NCBI GenBank assembly: GCA_000934385.1
Contig: KN880902.1
Coordinates: 1-11,577 of the forward strand
Source of the DNA: Cylindrobasidium torrendii FP15055 ss-10
Lineage: Eukaryota; Basidiomycota; Agaricomycetes; Agaricales; Physalacriaceae
Direction of reading: 5' to 3'
DNA length: 11,577 nt
In this document: piece by piece, positions 1 to 7,910 of the stretch
How the letters are laid out: each line of letters begins with the position of its first letter
How positions within the stretch are numbered: position 1 is the first letter of the stretch
Position numbers and translations under genes: made by a program
The notes under the pieces: generated by a model
Seen by the model: the letters and a program-made list of their open reading frames with translations, nothing else
Database searches by the model: none
Told to the model about the DNA's origin: nothing

Positions 1-353
1 AGTAGTGACCATCCCATGTCAATGAGAGATACAATGGCATTGCCATGAGTACCATCATGAGAAAGATGACCATTTCAGTCGCAGGAATATGTTCTTTATC
101 CTATGCGAATAGCAGCAATGATAATGGATGAGACTCATGGTAATGGATGGTACACATTGTAATGACATGATCAATTTATGGGCCTCGATGACAATCGGCC
201 AGGGTTTTTTGCGATGTGGTCACGGCGTTATGTGATGCCAGAAAGTTGGTGCCCGCCATCTTCAAATTTATCGAACGCTCAATAATTGCCTACACTGTAG
301 AGAGCAAATCAATTTTCACTCAATCGCAGCGAGCTCATAGCCATGGAAGAGAC
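1..353. other. Intergenic sequence, no gene seen
   Basis: I see no coding frame with fungal codon structure or clear splice sites on either strand. The stretch is rich in ATG/CAT triplets, with a 9-bp direct repeat TAATGGATG at 122-130 and 141-149. It may hold the 3' flank of the minus-strand gene that ends at 354 and part of a gene outside the window. No RNA gene was recognised. Confidence 0.5.
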
Positions 354-927
354 TTAGCAAGCAGGGAAACAAAGTGATCGTCTTCGCGTCACAGGAACAG
401 TACGAAAATGGCAATCCAGGAAACAAAGAGACGCCACTCGTAGAGCGCGTGCTGGCAAGGATAAAATTCCAGCATGCCCTGGATACGAGATCCTACATGT
501 AATATCACCATTCTGGACGGCACAGGGCCAGTGGTGAAAGCGCTATAGAGGCGCACGCCATTTCCATTGAGCATAACGATAGATACTTACTAGCTTGGTA
601 GAGTCTTCAATTTGGCACATACAATCAGAAAATCTTTTTAGATCCTGTATCCATTGTCGCCTAAGGTCCGCTACCACTTTTGAGGCACTTGCCAACGTTG
701 TTCGGCTTAATGATGATATCATGCGCATTCTTGAGCTTTGACACTTATCAGCGTATAACTTCGTTGTGAGATCGGCTACTCCGCGCATTGGGTGGGATGC
801 TGGTAGTAGTAGAATCATAGAGTTACTGGGCTAATATCTCACATAGCTAACATACCCTCGTTCTTCCTCAACTGTGTTTCGGTACCATCAAAAGCTTGTC
901 GGACGGAGCACTCACTGGTGGAGACAT
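354..927 (-). CDS. Hypothetical protein, four predicted exons
   Basis: Predicted exons on the minus strand: 927-916, 871-856, 799-591 and 542-354, giving about 141 aa. Introns are 915-872 (GTGAGT..CAG), 855-800 (GTATGT..CAG) and 590-543 (GTAAGT..TAG), 44-56 nt each, and frames match at every junction. The best-supported part is exon 3: about 70 open codons, rich in Arg, Lys, Ser and Leu and probably helical, containing the run RRQWIQDLKRFSDCM. No family is recognised. The first two exons are only 12 and 16 nt, so the true start may differ; an in-frame Met lies early in exon 3. The last exon is the least certain: an acceptor at 480/479 instead (112-nt intron) would give a hydrophobic C-terminus ending WIAIFVLFL, a possible membrane anchor. 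The gene is divergent from the zinc-finger gene, with 174 bp between starts. Confidence 0.4.
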
Positions 928-1101
928 AATTAAACCGGGGTGCTCACACGTTCATACGCTCATGTGCTACTCAATGAGGATTCCGTGTCCTGTTCTCAGA
1001 GTCATACGTTTGACATTCGAATTGATACCGCAAGGCTCCATATAAGAGCGTTACTATTCCTTGGATGCTACAATTCCCTTCCCGTATTCAACGCAACCAC
1101 C
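928..1101. promoter_or_regulatory. Shared upstream region of two divergent genes
   Basis: These 174 bp separate the start of the minus-strand gene at 927 from the zinc-finger start at 1102. They must hold the 5' UTRs and core promoters of both if the gene models are right. I saw no convincing TATA box. The assignment rests on gene layout only. Confidence 0.35.
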
Positions 1102-2051
1102 ATGTCCCATTTTTGTCCCTACCGTGGCAAGTGCTGGTATACAAGGTCAACCTCAGAGGGGATACAGAAGGTATGTGCCGCGCCACACTCATTAAATGGG
1201 TGTTCCTCATTCTCGTAGCATTTAGAAGACGTACACAAGTATCACTGTCTTCTGTGCTACACCAGCGGCGGTCGCAGATACAAGTTTGGCTCAAAGGCAG
1301 CGCTCGGAGAGCATTTACACAGTTCTGACAATCATCTGCCAAACTGCAAACGTGACTGCGATCTCGAGCTCAAGGGCGCAGACGACCTGCGTAACGTCGT
1401 AAGAGCACCTTTATATTACCACGGCCAGACTGCTCATGGATACATATGTCCAGCACAACAACAAAGCGCACAAAGTTAGTTGCCTCCACTTTGCCGATGA
1501 GCATAGCCAAGCCGTCGTTCACGCAGGGAAATATTTCCCCTTCGATTTCGGACGCCTGTGACACTAGCTTCAACGTCGACCAGAAGGATTTTCACAGACT
1601 CACACCAACACCGAATCACACTAATCTCGGAGATCTCTTTGCAGCGTTGAACGCAAGCCTCAAGCTCGACGCCCGTGAGCCCTTACCTAAAGATCTCGAT
1701 GTATGGCAACAAACTGTGAGTATTCGACCCCATGTGCAGAAATATTATTGAGCCTTGGTCAGGTCATCGACGTCGCAGAGGTTGACAAGCTCACTTCCGA
1801 TGCCGGAGCAGAGAGGACGGTGCGCGCGCCGCAGAATACCAAGTTTGTTAAGTCATCTTGGCCCGTTTATGGCAAACCAGTGTATGTTCCTCATCGGCAG
1901 CGCCCAAGATTCATACTCTCATCCATTTGGCTAGCTTGACATCGGCAAGTCCTGCTACTACTACCATGCCGTGCGATACAATCAAGGAGCATCGTGGCCG
2001 CAAGCGCGAGTGCGCGCCCCAAAAAGACGCCTGATACCTATTATTTGGTGA
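1102..2051 (+). CDS. C2H2 zinc-finger protein (predicted, six exons)
   Basis: Predicted exons: 1102-1170, 1219-1398, 1454-1474, 1527-1715, 1763-1879 and 1935-2051, about 230 aa, every junction in phase 0. Introns are 47-55 nt with donors GTATGT, GTAAGA, GTTAGT, GTGAGT and GTGTAT. The start has a strong context (CAACCACC before ATG). Two N-terminal fingers are visible. Finger 1 is C5-x5-C11-x12-H24-x4-H29, formed only when exons 1 and 2 are joined. Finger 2 begins C33-x2-C36 and ends with H55 or H57 and H62. This suggests nucleic-acid binding in the nucleus. The rest has no family I know and ends in a basic segment (RAPKRR). Exon 3 is 21 nt in phase 0 and could be skipped without loss of frame; a single intron 1391-1506 or 1399-1526 is an alternative. 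The fingers are fairly sure, the 3' half is moderate. The gene is convergent with the kinase, 208 bp apart. Confidence 0.6.
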
Positions 2052-2259
2052 ATGTACACGTCTCATCTCTTTGCGTAAATATTTCGAATGTAATCACACA
2101 CTTCTGACGGTCGATTCGCTGAGCACTAAGAAATCAGTCATCCAAAATGTGTGCTCGAGGTGGTCCCGAAAAAAATGCAAATTACAAACAAACGATGTTT
2201 ACAGTCAAATCCATGAAAAGATAACTACGTACTCTTCCACAATGTCAACCTCAGCAAAC

Positions 2260-4957
2260 CTAGTACTGCAGCCGTGGTCCTGTGGGAGGCGGTACTCCCT
2301 GCCGACCCATGGGCTGTAGTGATGCGCCAACAGGTTTTGCCGGAAGGGGAATACTCCCTCGTGGCGCATCTGGAGGCGCGCGCCCGTTGCCTGGATGATG
2401 TCCTCGCCCGTGCCCGTGCCCATTCCCGTGTCCGTGTTGTGGACCAGGCCCGTAGCCCCCGCCACCCGGACCGTACGGCGGCCTATTCCCGTTGCGCGGT
2501 GGTTGCGGCCCTCGTGGGCCACCCCCGCGCTGAAGCGGCGGACCATTGTGCCAAGAGACAGGCGGCGGCTGCCAGCCCCCAGGACCTCGTGGAGGTCCAC
2601 CTCGCCCTCTGGGAGGTATTTGCATCGGTACATGTTGCTGTGGTGGCGGCAGACCAGGAGGAGGCCCATGATGCCTCCGATCAAGCTCGTGTGAAGCTTC
2701 GTACTTGGGTAGCCTGAGATTCCATTAGCACGAGTGAAAGGCTTAACAAAGACACCTACTGCTTGGGATCGGCAGGCATCGGGTCTATCCAGAAGTAGTC
2801 ATGGTCGAGCGCATCTAAAGCAGTAATCCTTTGAGCGGGATCTAACTTAAGCATCTTCTCCATCAAGTCCAGAGTTTCCGGTTCGCAATGACTTTTTGGC
2901 AGTTAATAAGCGAAAGCACATACGAAAAGAGCCTTCAGACATACCTCGCGAATTTCTCTTTGACACGACTCTTCTTGTTCGCGTTCCCGCGGGGTACAAG
3001 GTCATGTCCAGGTAGTTTGTCCCAATCCGGCCAATCAATCTGACTGGGAAGGCCACATAACTCCCATATCTTGTCCAGTTGGTCAGCATCTGACGTCCCA
3101 GGCAAGATAGGTTTGCGAGAGAACATCTCCCCGAAAACACATCCAACACCCCACATATCGACCTCCCCTCCATACAGCCGTGCGCCAAGCAAGAGCTCAG
3201 GCGGGCGGTACCATCGTGTAACAACGCAGTTTGTGTACTTGCGTTCACGGCCCTTCCAGTCTACACCCTGGTCAAAGACACGCGCAAGACCGAAGTCGGC
3301 AATGCGCAGGTTGCCTGTGTTGGAGATGAGCAAGTTTGCAGCCTTCATGTCGCGATGCAGGATATGATTCTGAGGTAGGTCAGACAAATGCCTAGCCGAA
3401 AACAAAGTCCGCGTACGCGATGCATATATTCTGTGCCCTCGAGGAGCTGCTTCATGTAGAGCTTGATTTGACTTGGCCAGAGCTTGACACGCTCGTTGTC
3501 CAATAAACCAGCCAAATCGTGATCCATATACGGAAACACCATGGTAATGGTGAGAGGGTCTCTGGAAGTGCCTGGGAAAGAATGAGTTCACGCTCTGAAC
3601 TGAACGAGAGGACGCACTACGCGCGACGAGCATGTCCAGAACTTCGATGACATTCTCGTGCTTCAGTGCCTTCAGGATCTTGATCTCACGAAGCGCTGTG
3701 ATTGGCATGCCCTCTTTCTCGTTGTGCATAAGAATGCGCTTGAGCGCGACCATCCTTCCCGTTGGCTTGTGCGTTGCTTTGTGAACCTCACTGGGAATGT
3801 GTTAGGACGAATGAAAGACTCGGGCCAAGAACATACCCGAAAGTGCCTTCGCCGAGCTTCTTGGTGATATCGTAGTCATTGATATCGCCACAACCTTGAA
3901 AGATGCGGCCGAATGCTGCTCTCTCCTGCTCTCGTGGGCGACGGAGAGGGAGAATCCTCTTCGCTTTGAGGTGGGGAGCGTTTGGATTTTGCCGGGGGTC
4001 AACAGCAGCCGGAACAGGTTTTGGAGGAACACTTGGTTTTGGAGGAAGGTTATGCGGTGGCTTCGGAAGTGGCATTGATGGCGGAATATGTCCTGTGTTC
4101 GGGGCATCGGGTCGAGCAGAAAGTGGCGGTCGAGATGGAGAGGCTTGTTTTGCAGATGGAATTGGGGGTGGCGATCCAGGTGGTGGTGGTGGTGGTCCAG
4201 AAGGAGGTTCAGGAGAAAATGGACGCGACGGGGCGCTGTCTGGCGAACGAGGCCGGTAACCAGTGTCCTCGGGGCGGTCATATCGTGCTGAAGACCGGTG
4301 GAGGCTCTGTACAGGAGAAGGACTGCGACGGCCACGAACGGGCGTTCGTAGGTGATAGGTATGGGCTGGCGGTTCATAATGGCGGTCGTACGGTTCGTCG
4401 TAGCGGCCATTACGCCTGTTTCTGTCTTCCCCGGGTCGGTAGCTGTCATAGCCAGCAGGGCCACGATTGGAGCTATACGAGCTACGGTCACGGTCACGGT
4501 CCCAGTCGCGGTCGCGGTCATCGTAGCGCGAAGGGTAATTGTCATTTCGCGTATAGCTGGAGTATCTGCGGTCGTCTCGCTCGCGATCCCGGTAGTGGGG
4601 GTTTGATGGAAGATTGTGATGATGAGGTGACGGCCTGTAGCGATCATGCCCCCGCACATTGGGCAATGCCTTGGGCGCACTAGGTATCATCTTCTTCTCT
4701 GCTTGCTCGAGTGCATTTGTGTTGCGCGGACCTATTGGAGGGGCCTTCTTGAAAGGCATTGGCATGACTATACCAGTGCGCCGTATCTTTGGAGTATCAT
4801 CTTCTACGTTTGTCGATGGGCCGGGCTCCGGCGGCCCATTTGAGTCGGGCAGTTCTCCAGGTTCTGGAGTCGCTTTGCGTTTTCGTTTGGCGCGGTCATT
4901 GTCATAAGGTGATTCTGAGTGTCGTTTCCGTGATGAGGGAGACGTTGCCGAGCTCAT
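2260..4957 (-). CDS. BUR1: CDK9/Bur1-type cyclin-dependent protein kinase
   Basis: Predicted exons: 4957-3837, 3790-3621, 3571-3417, 3369-2945, 2891-2760 and 2713-2260; 818 aa, all frames closing. Residues 1-360 are a low-complexity extension: a basic start, an RS/RD/Tyr-rich stretch (RDRDWDRDRDR), then a Pro-rich stretch. The kinase domain follows from about 362: GEGTFG loop (369-374), VALK lysine K391, helix motif PITALRE (403-409, the CDK9 signature), HRDMKAAN (D489), DFG (D507), T-loop Thr528 in YTNCVVTRWYRPPE, then LDPAQRI and a FWxDPMP end as in CDK9. After QLPKYEASHELDRR comes a Gly/Pro/His-rich tail of about 140 aa. In this family the kinase pairs with a cyclin T/Bur2-type partner and phosphorylates the Pol II CTD and Spt5 to promote elongation. 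All catalytic residues are present. Donors 3620 (GTAGTG) and 3416 (GTACGC) are weak but required by the frame. CTK1/CDK12 was considered; PITALRE and the domain end favour CDK9/Bur1. Confidence 0.93.
2407..2436. repeat. CCCGTG hexamer repeat coding for His-Gly repeats
   Basis: Five degenerate hexamer units (CCCGTG x2, CCCATT, CCCGTG, TCCGTG) on the plus strand. On the coding minus strand they give the alternating HGHGNGHGHG run in the kinase tail. This is typical unstable low-complexity coding sequence. Confidence 0.8.
4179..4196. repeat. GGT trinucleotide repeat coding for poly-proline
   Basis: Six GGT units on the plus strand. On the coding strand they encode a proline run in the Pro-rich segment just before the kinase domain. 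Confidence 0.8.
4485..4520. repeat. CGGTCA-type hexamer repeat coding for Arg-Asp repeats
   Basis: Six degenerate hexamers (CGGTCA x2, CGGTCC, CAGTCG, CGGTCG, CGGTCA). On the minus strand they encode the RD repeats of the kinase N-terminal extension, with one unit changed so that Trp replaces Arg. Confidence 0.8.
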
Positions 4958-5236
4958 ACCCAGCGCAGTGACAAGATGGTGGTAAGAACAGGAAGATGAT
5001 CAAAGTCGACCTCGTACATACAGCCGCCGATCACAACAACACCGCCAAATATCGCGTACACATGGACCTACAGCCAACGCCACAAATTCGTCTAGAGGAC
5101 CTACAGCAACGTCGGAGCTGGATTCGACGCGGAGTATGGATATTTACTTATTCATGACCACTTCTGAAGTTCTGACTTTATCATTTGGTCAAATTCCCAT
5201 CTAGATTTTACGTAATACGCTTGCGCTCTGACTCCC
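4958..5236. promoter_or_regulatory. Bidirectional promoter region, kinase / Nudix gene
   Basis: A 279-bp gap between two divergent start codons. It contains an 11-bp direct repeat, GGACCTACAGC, at 5064-5074 and 5097-5107, 33 bp apart, each followed by an AACG-like sequence. It also holds a small palindrome ACTTCTGAAGT at 5160-5170, about 65 bp before the Nudix start. The promoter role is inferred from layout. The repeats are seen directly; a binding factor is unknown. Confidence 0.5.
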
Positions 5237-6052
5237 ATGACACTTCCGCCAGGCTTGGATGGTCCACTCAAAGAGTACACCTCAGGTGGATTCAACCTTG
5301 AATGGTTGGATATCACAGAGACTCGATACTATACCAATGCATTCATCCTGAAAGACGGCAAGGTTCTTGCACCACATCATCCCAGCCACCGTGGATTCCG
5401 TAGCAGTACTGACATTCGGTATAGATACTTCTAGGTGAGAAGAAGCGCGGATTTGGCATGGGCTTGTTTGTCTTGTCTTTTTCCTATTTCCCCCTTTGCT
5501 TACTACTTGTCGGCTCACTTAGTTATAATGGCTTCGGTATGCACCGCCGCGTCTATGGCTGGGACCGCAAATATTCATGGTTATGTAGGCGGAAAAGTGG
5601 AACCGGGAGAAACTTCAGCACAAGCTGCTCTTCGAGAACTGGAGGTCAACTTTCACCTTTCTCTGCATACCGGACCAAAATGCTCAACCCGGTATTGTAG
5701 GAAGAGTCGGGAATAACTGCGCCTCTCGAGCATGCAGGGGTTTTGTTGTTCACCGATAAACTGTCCTGGGCATTCTACATTGACATTTATCGAGCTCGAT
5801 CCTACACGGGTGAGCCAACTGAGTGGGTGCACACCATCCTGGAAAACGTGTTGTAATAACCCTCTCAGAACGGACGAAATGCGCCCCCAGTGGTTCGACC
5901 AGAACGATCCTCCTTTCAACGCTATGTGGCTCAGCGATCCAGAGTGGTTTCCACTCCTTCTTTCGGGAACGTTCTTCAAAGGACGTGTAGACTACGATGC
6001 AAGGCAGCCTCTCAAGTGGTGGATCGGTACTCTCGAAGGAAAACTGGCATAA
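5237..6052 (+). CDS. Nudix hydrolase, MTH1/NUDT1-like (8-oxo-dGTP diphosphatase)
   Basis: Predicted exons: 5237-5362, 5425-5465, 5523-5536, 5589-5644, 5701-5822 and 5869-6052; 180 aa. Splicing restores a perfect Nudix box, Gx5Ex7REUxEExGU, at residues 62-84 (GKVEPGE..RELEEESGI), the metal- and phosphate-binding site. Family landmarks flank it: LLGEKKRGFG (44-53) and YNGFGG (57-62) before, and DEMRPQWF (122-129), MW (139-140) and WFPLLL (146-151) after, in the order and spacing of MTH1, which hydrolyses oxidised purine nucleotides such as 8-oxo-dGTP to the monophosphate. An extra N-terminus of about 25 aa precedes the domain. Exon 3 is only 14 nt but supplies YNGF. Donors at 5363 (GTTCTT) and 5645 (GTCAAC) are weak; a TACTGAC branch-like site at 5408-5414 supports the first intron. 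The MTH1 residue Asp119 appears as Ser142 here, so substrate range is uncertain. Family call is firm, exact substrate inferred. Confidence 0.88.
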
Positions 6053-6066
6053 ATGGTTCGTACATG

Positions 6067-7188
6067 CTACACGATTGAAGGTATCATCCCATCGATAAAC
6101 GCCCTCCGTAAATCAATCACATCGCATGTCTCCCCCTTTGTATCAAGTTCTACAACATCTATTGCTGCGACTGGTATATGGCCGCTACCGAGATCAAACT
6201 TTTGTACCCTCATCAATTTCTTCAAGCTCCTGTTCGAGTGTAGTCCAGCTTGGTACGGTTACATCAGACTCGTCAAAAAAGCCAACTTCTGCTGGGACGG
6301 GCGACAGGGCTCGCTCGATGCCAGAGTCCGAGCGTACACGCTCCCACGAGACTTGCCAACGGTCGCTCGGCGGCGAAATCGTCGCAATGTGTACCCGGGC
6401 ATGCGCTAGTCGTACATTGATAAGTGAAAGTTTTAATACACTGCCATACTTGTGAACACACCTGGAGTAGCATCTCTTGGGGTTGTAGGACCGTCAAAAT
6501 CTTGCTCGGATTCCACCGTTGGCAGCGACGCGTCGGAGTCGGATTCGTAGTATCGCGGGATCTTCTTCCTGGCCTCAATTTCGGACTCTACATCTGCTTC
6601 GTCGGCACTGTCGTTAACGCATGGGGTCCTTTGTGGCCTCTTTCCTAGGGCAGACTGCGTCTTATAGCGCCTGAGCCGTGGCAGAGGACATGGCACGAAT
6701 TCATTGTGCGGACAGTGACGTGCTGATGCTGTGATACGAGAATCAGTAATCTGCTACCCAGAGCCAACCCTCCGATGGGAGAGGATTGAGAACGTACGAA
6801 TTGCATAGTTGACTGAAGCAGAAACGCCTTCGACCCAATCCCGTACCATAAGCATGTAATCCTCACGTGAAGATGGAGGTGGTGCTCCTATGTTACGCTG
6901 ATATGAAATACTTTTACTACGCGGCAAGCATTTAACTAGGCGAGTCGAAGACGAAATGACCGCTAAAATTGCAATCATCAGTCTGTCAGAACAATGGGAG
7001 TATTTGCTGACGCACTATCGTTTGACGAGGGGACATCTCCGTCGAGGTTCTGCACTGTTTTGTTTCTTTTGAGCTGATTTTATATTTTGAGAGGGTAAGA
7101 ACATACCGTTATGGCGAGTGCCACTCGAACCTGTCCCGCCAGATTTGCGTGCTTGCAATTTCGTGAGTATGTTCTTCGACATGGTCAT
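6067..7188 (-). CDS. Hypothetical protein, six predicted exons
   Basis: Predicted exons: 7188-7107, 7054-7016, 6962-6798, 6728-6462, 6405-6208 and 6170-6067; about 284 aa, all junctions phase 1. The first five donors are normal (GTATGT, GTGCGT, GTACGT, GTGTGT, GTACAA). No family is recognised. The N-terminus is basic (MTMSKNILTKLQARKSGG). A more ordered part contains SREDYMLMVRDWVEGVSAS. The middle is acidic and Ser/Asp/Glu-rich (YYESDSD), and the C-terminus ends CDVIDLRRAFIDGMIPSIV. There is no signal peptide or membrane segment, so a soluble, possibly nuclear protein is likely. The last intron, 6207-6171, would be only 37 nt; its sequence is also open in the frame of exon 6, so a 1-bp frameshift is the alternative. 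ATG at 7182 is a second possible start. The stop lies 14 bp from the stop of the convergent Nudix gene. Confidence 0.6.
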
Positions 7189-7273
7189 ATTATAGGAGAT
7201 GGCTAGGAGATGGTTGGCTTGGATTTAGTCTATGTTGGTGTTGGCTGTGGTAGTGGGAAAGAAAGAGATCAGG

Positions 7274-7318
7274 CGTGATGCCCATTGTTCTTTGTTCTGT
7301 GACGTGTGTCACATCACG
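7274..7318. promoter_or_regulatory. Nested inverted repeats, possible regulator-binding site
   Basis: Outer arms CGTGATG (7274-7280) and CATCACG (7312-7318). The inner palindrome is TGTGAC-GTGT-GTCACA (7298-7313), which contains TGACGTG, resembling bZIP/CREB-type sites. The palindrome lies about 110 bp upstream of the start at 7188, so a promoter role is plausible. The repeats are seen directly; the function is inferred. Confidence 0.4.
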
Positions 7319-7708
7319 GAAATGTCGATCGTGCCGAGTTTCCCGTTTGCCGAGCCGTCCACTTTGCTGTCGCCCGTGAATATTCCGGTGCCCTAGCCAA
7401 TCTTCGGATTATTATTCAGTATATGCTCCTCTTAGAATGGTATACAATCTCGGCTCCTAAGGCTACTACTGCCTAGCAAAATGCGTTAGTGCCAAGGCCT
7501 TTTGCAGCAGCATTCTCCTGCACTCTCCTACAAATTGATTCCATGGAGGAATGTATCTATGACCGAAAAATCATAAGCGTTAACGGTTTCATAGCCAATC
7601 GTGGTCTTTCCAGAACATGACTTAGAGCTTAAGTGTTTCCCGTCGTAGACTGCTTGCATACTCCGAGCTAGAGGTCCTGCGGGCGGGCGACTAAAAGTGA
7701 TCTGAGCT

Positions 7709-7716
7709 ACTGCAAG
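7709..7716. repeat. Candidate left target-site duplication of the hAT element
   Basis: The 8 bp next to the left terminus read ACTGCAAG. hAT elements duplicate 8 bp of target. Only one base (A, 11577) is visible beyond the right terminus, and it matches the first base of this octamer. A one-base match is weak evidence. Confidence 0.4.
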
Positions 7717-7726
7717 TAGTGCTGCC
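7717..7726 (+). repeat. Left terminal inverted repeat of the hAT element
   Basis: TAGTGCTGCC, the exact inverse complement of 11567-11576. It lies 185 bp beyond the transposase stop codon and opens the left subterminal region. hAT termini are usually short and begin C/T-A-G, which fits. Confidence 0.8.
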
Positions 7727-7738
7727 GCTAACCTGAGT

Positions 7739-7804
7739 CTAATCAAATCTAAGCGGCCGATTTGGCCGTTCGTTGATCGTTCGCTTCGAATTAGGTTGGG
7801 TTCG
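7739..7804. repeat. Left subterminal repeats of the hAT element
   Basis: GTTCG occurs at 7768-7772, 7779-7783 and 7800-7804; the first two are part of CGTTCG copies 11 bp apart. TTCGAA lies at 7785-7790, ATCTAAGCG at 7747-7755, and a small inverted repeat CGGCC/GGCCG at 7754-7768. The same GTTCG/CGAAC, TTCGAA and ATCTAAGCG motifs occur at the right end. They are probable transposase-binding sites. Confidence 0.55.
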
Positions 7805-7910
7805 TTTCCCGATATATCTACCGGCGGGCTTTCATGACACGCCTGTAATTGAGATTCTATAGTATTTAGGGATAGCGGCGGAGTGATACCAGCAGATGTT
7901 GTGGAACTAA

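Larger units (their letters stand above)
7189..7716. other. Intergenic sequence upstream of unknown gene and left of the hAT insertion
   Basis: 528 bp that hold the promoter of the minus-strand gene starting at 7188 and the host flank of the transposon. Nested inverted repeats lie at 7274-7318. A minus-strand reading frame runs from the transposon boundary (7716) down to a stop at 7528-7530, ending DTFLHGINL; it could be the 3' end of a host gene interrupted by the insertion, but nothing in it is recognisable. I see no other gene. Confidence 0.5.

Noticed and set aside
389..574. Small membrane protein ending WIAIFVLFL as a separate gene
   Set aside because: Its start lies in a predicted intron and there is no independent support. 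It is kept only as an alternative last exon of the 354-927 gene, needing a 112-nt intron.
1446..1751. Separate plus-strand gene starting at 1446
   Set aside because: Its frame is joined by short introns to the zinc-finger exons upstream and to 1763-1879 downstream, so it is read as part of the zinc-finger gene.
2274..2717. Plus-strand open frames opposite the kinase tail
   Set aside because: Antisense of Gly/Pro/His-rich codons; the minus-strand frame joins the kinase domain through a clear intron with a CTAAT branch site.
2935..3753. Uninterrupted 272-codon reading of the kinase core
   Set aside because: It reads through two introns (3620-3572 and 3416-3370); the spliced form restores the standard MVFPYMDHDLAGLL segment of CDK9-type kinases.
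3982..4683. Long plus-strand open frame opposite the kinase N-terminal region (several overlapping frames)
   Set aside because: It is a mirror of the GC-rich, stop-poor RS/RD and Pro codons on the minus strand. The product is low-complexity and has no start context or splice structure.
5160..5175. Heat-shock element before the Nudix gene (alternating TTC/GAA)
   Set aside because: The TTC and GAA blocks are one base apart, not the two-base spacing of a heat-shock element.
7484..7491. TTAGTGCC as a possible left end of the hAT element
   Set aside because: It matches the right terminus for only 7 bp (TTAGTGC), while 7717-7726 matches perfectly for 10 bp and lies next to the subterminal motifs.
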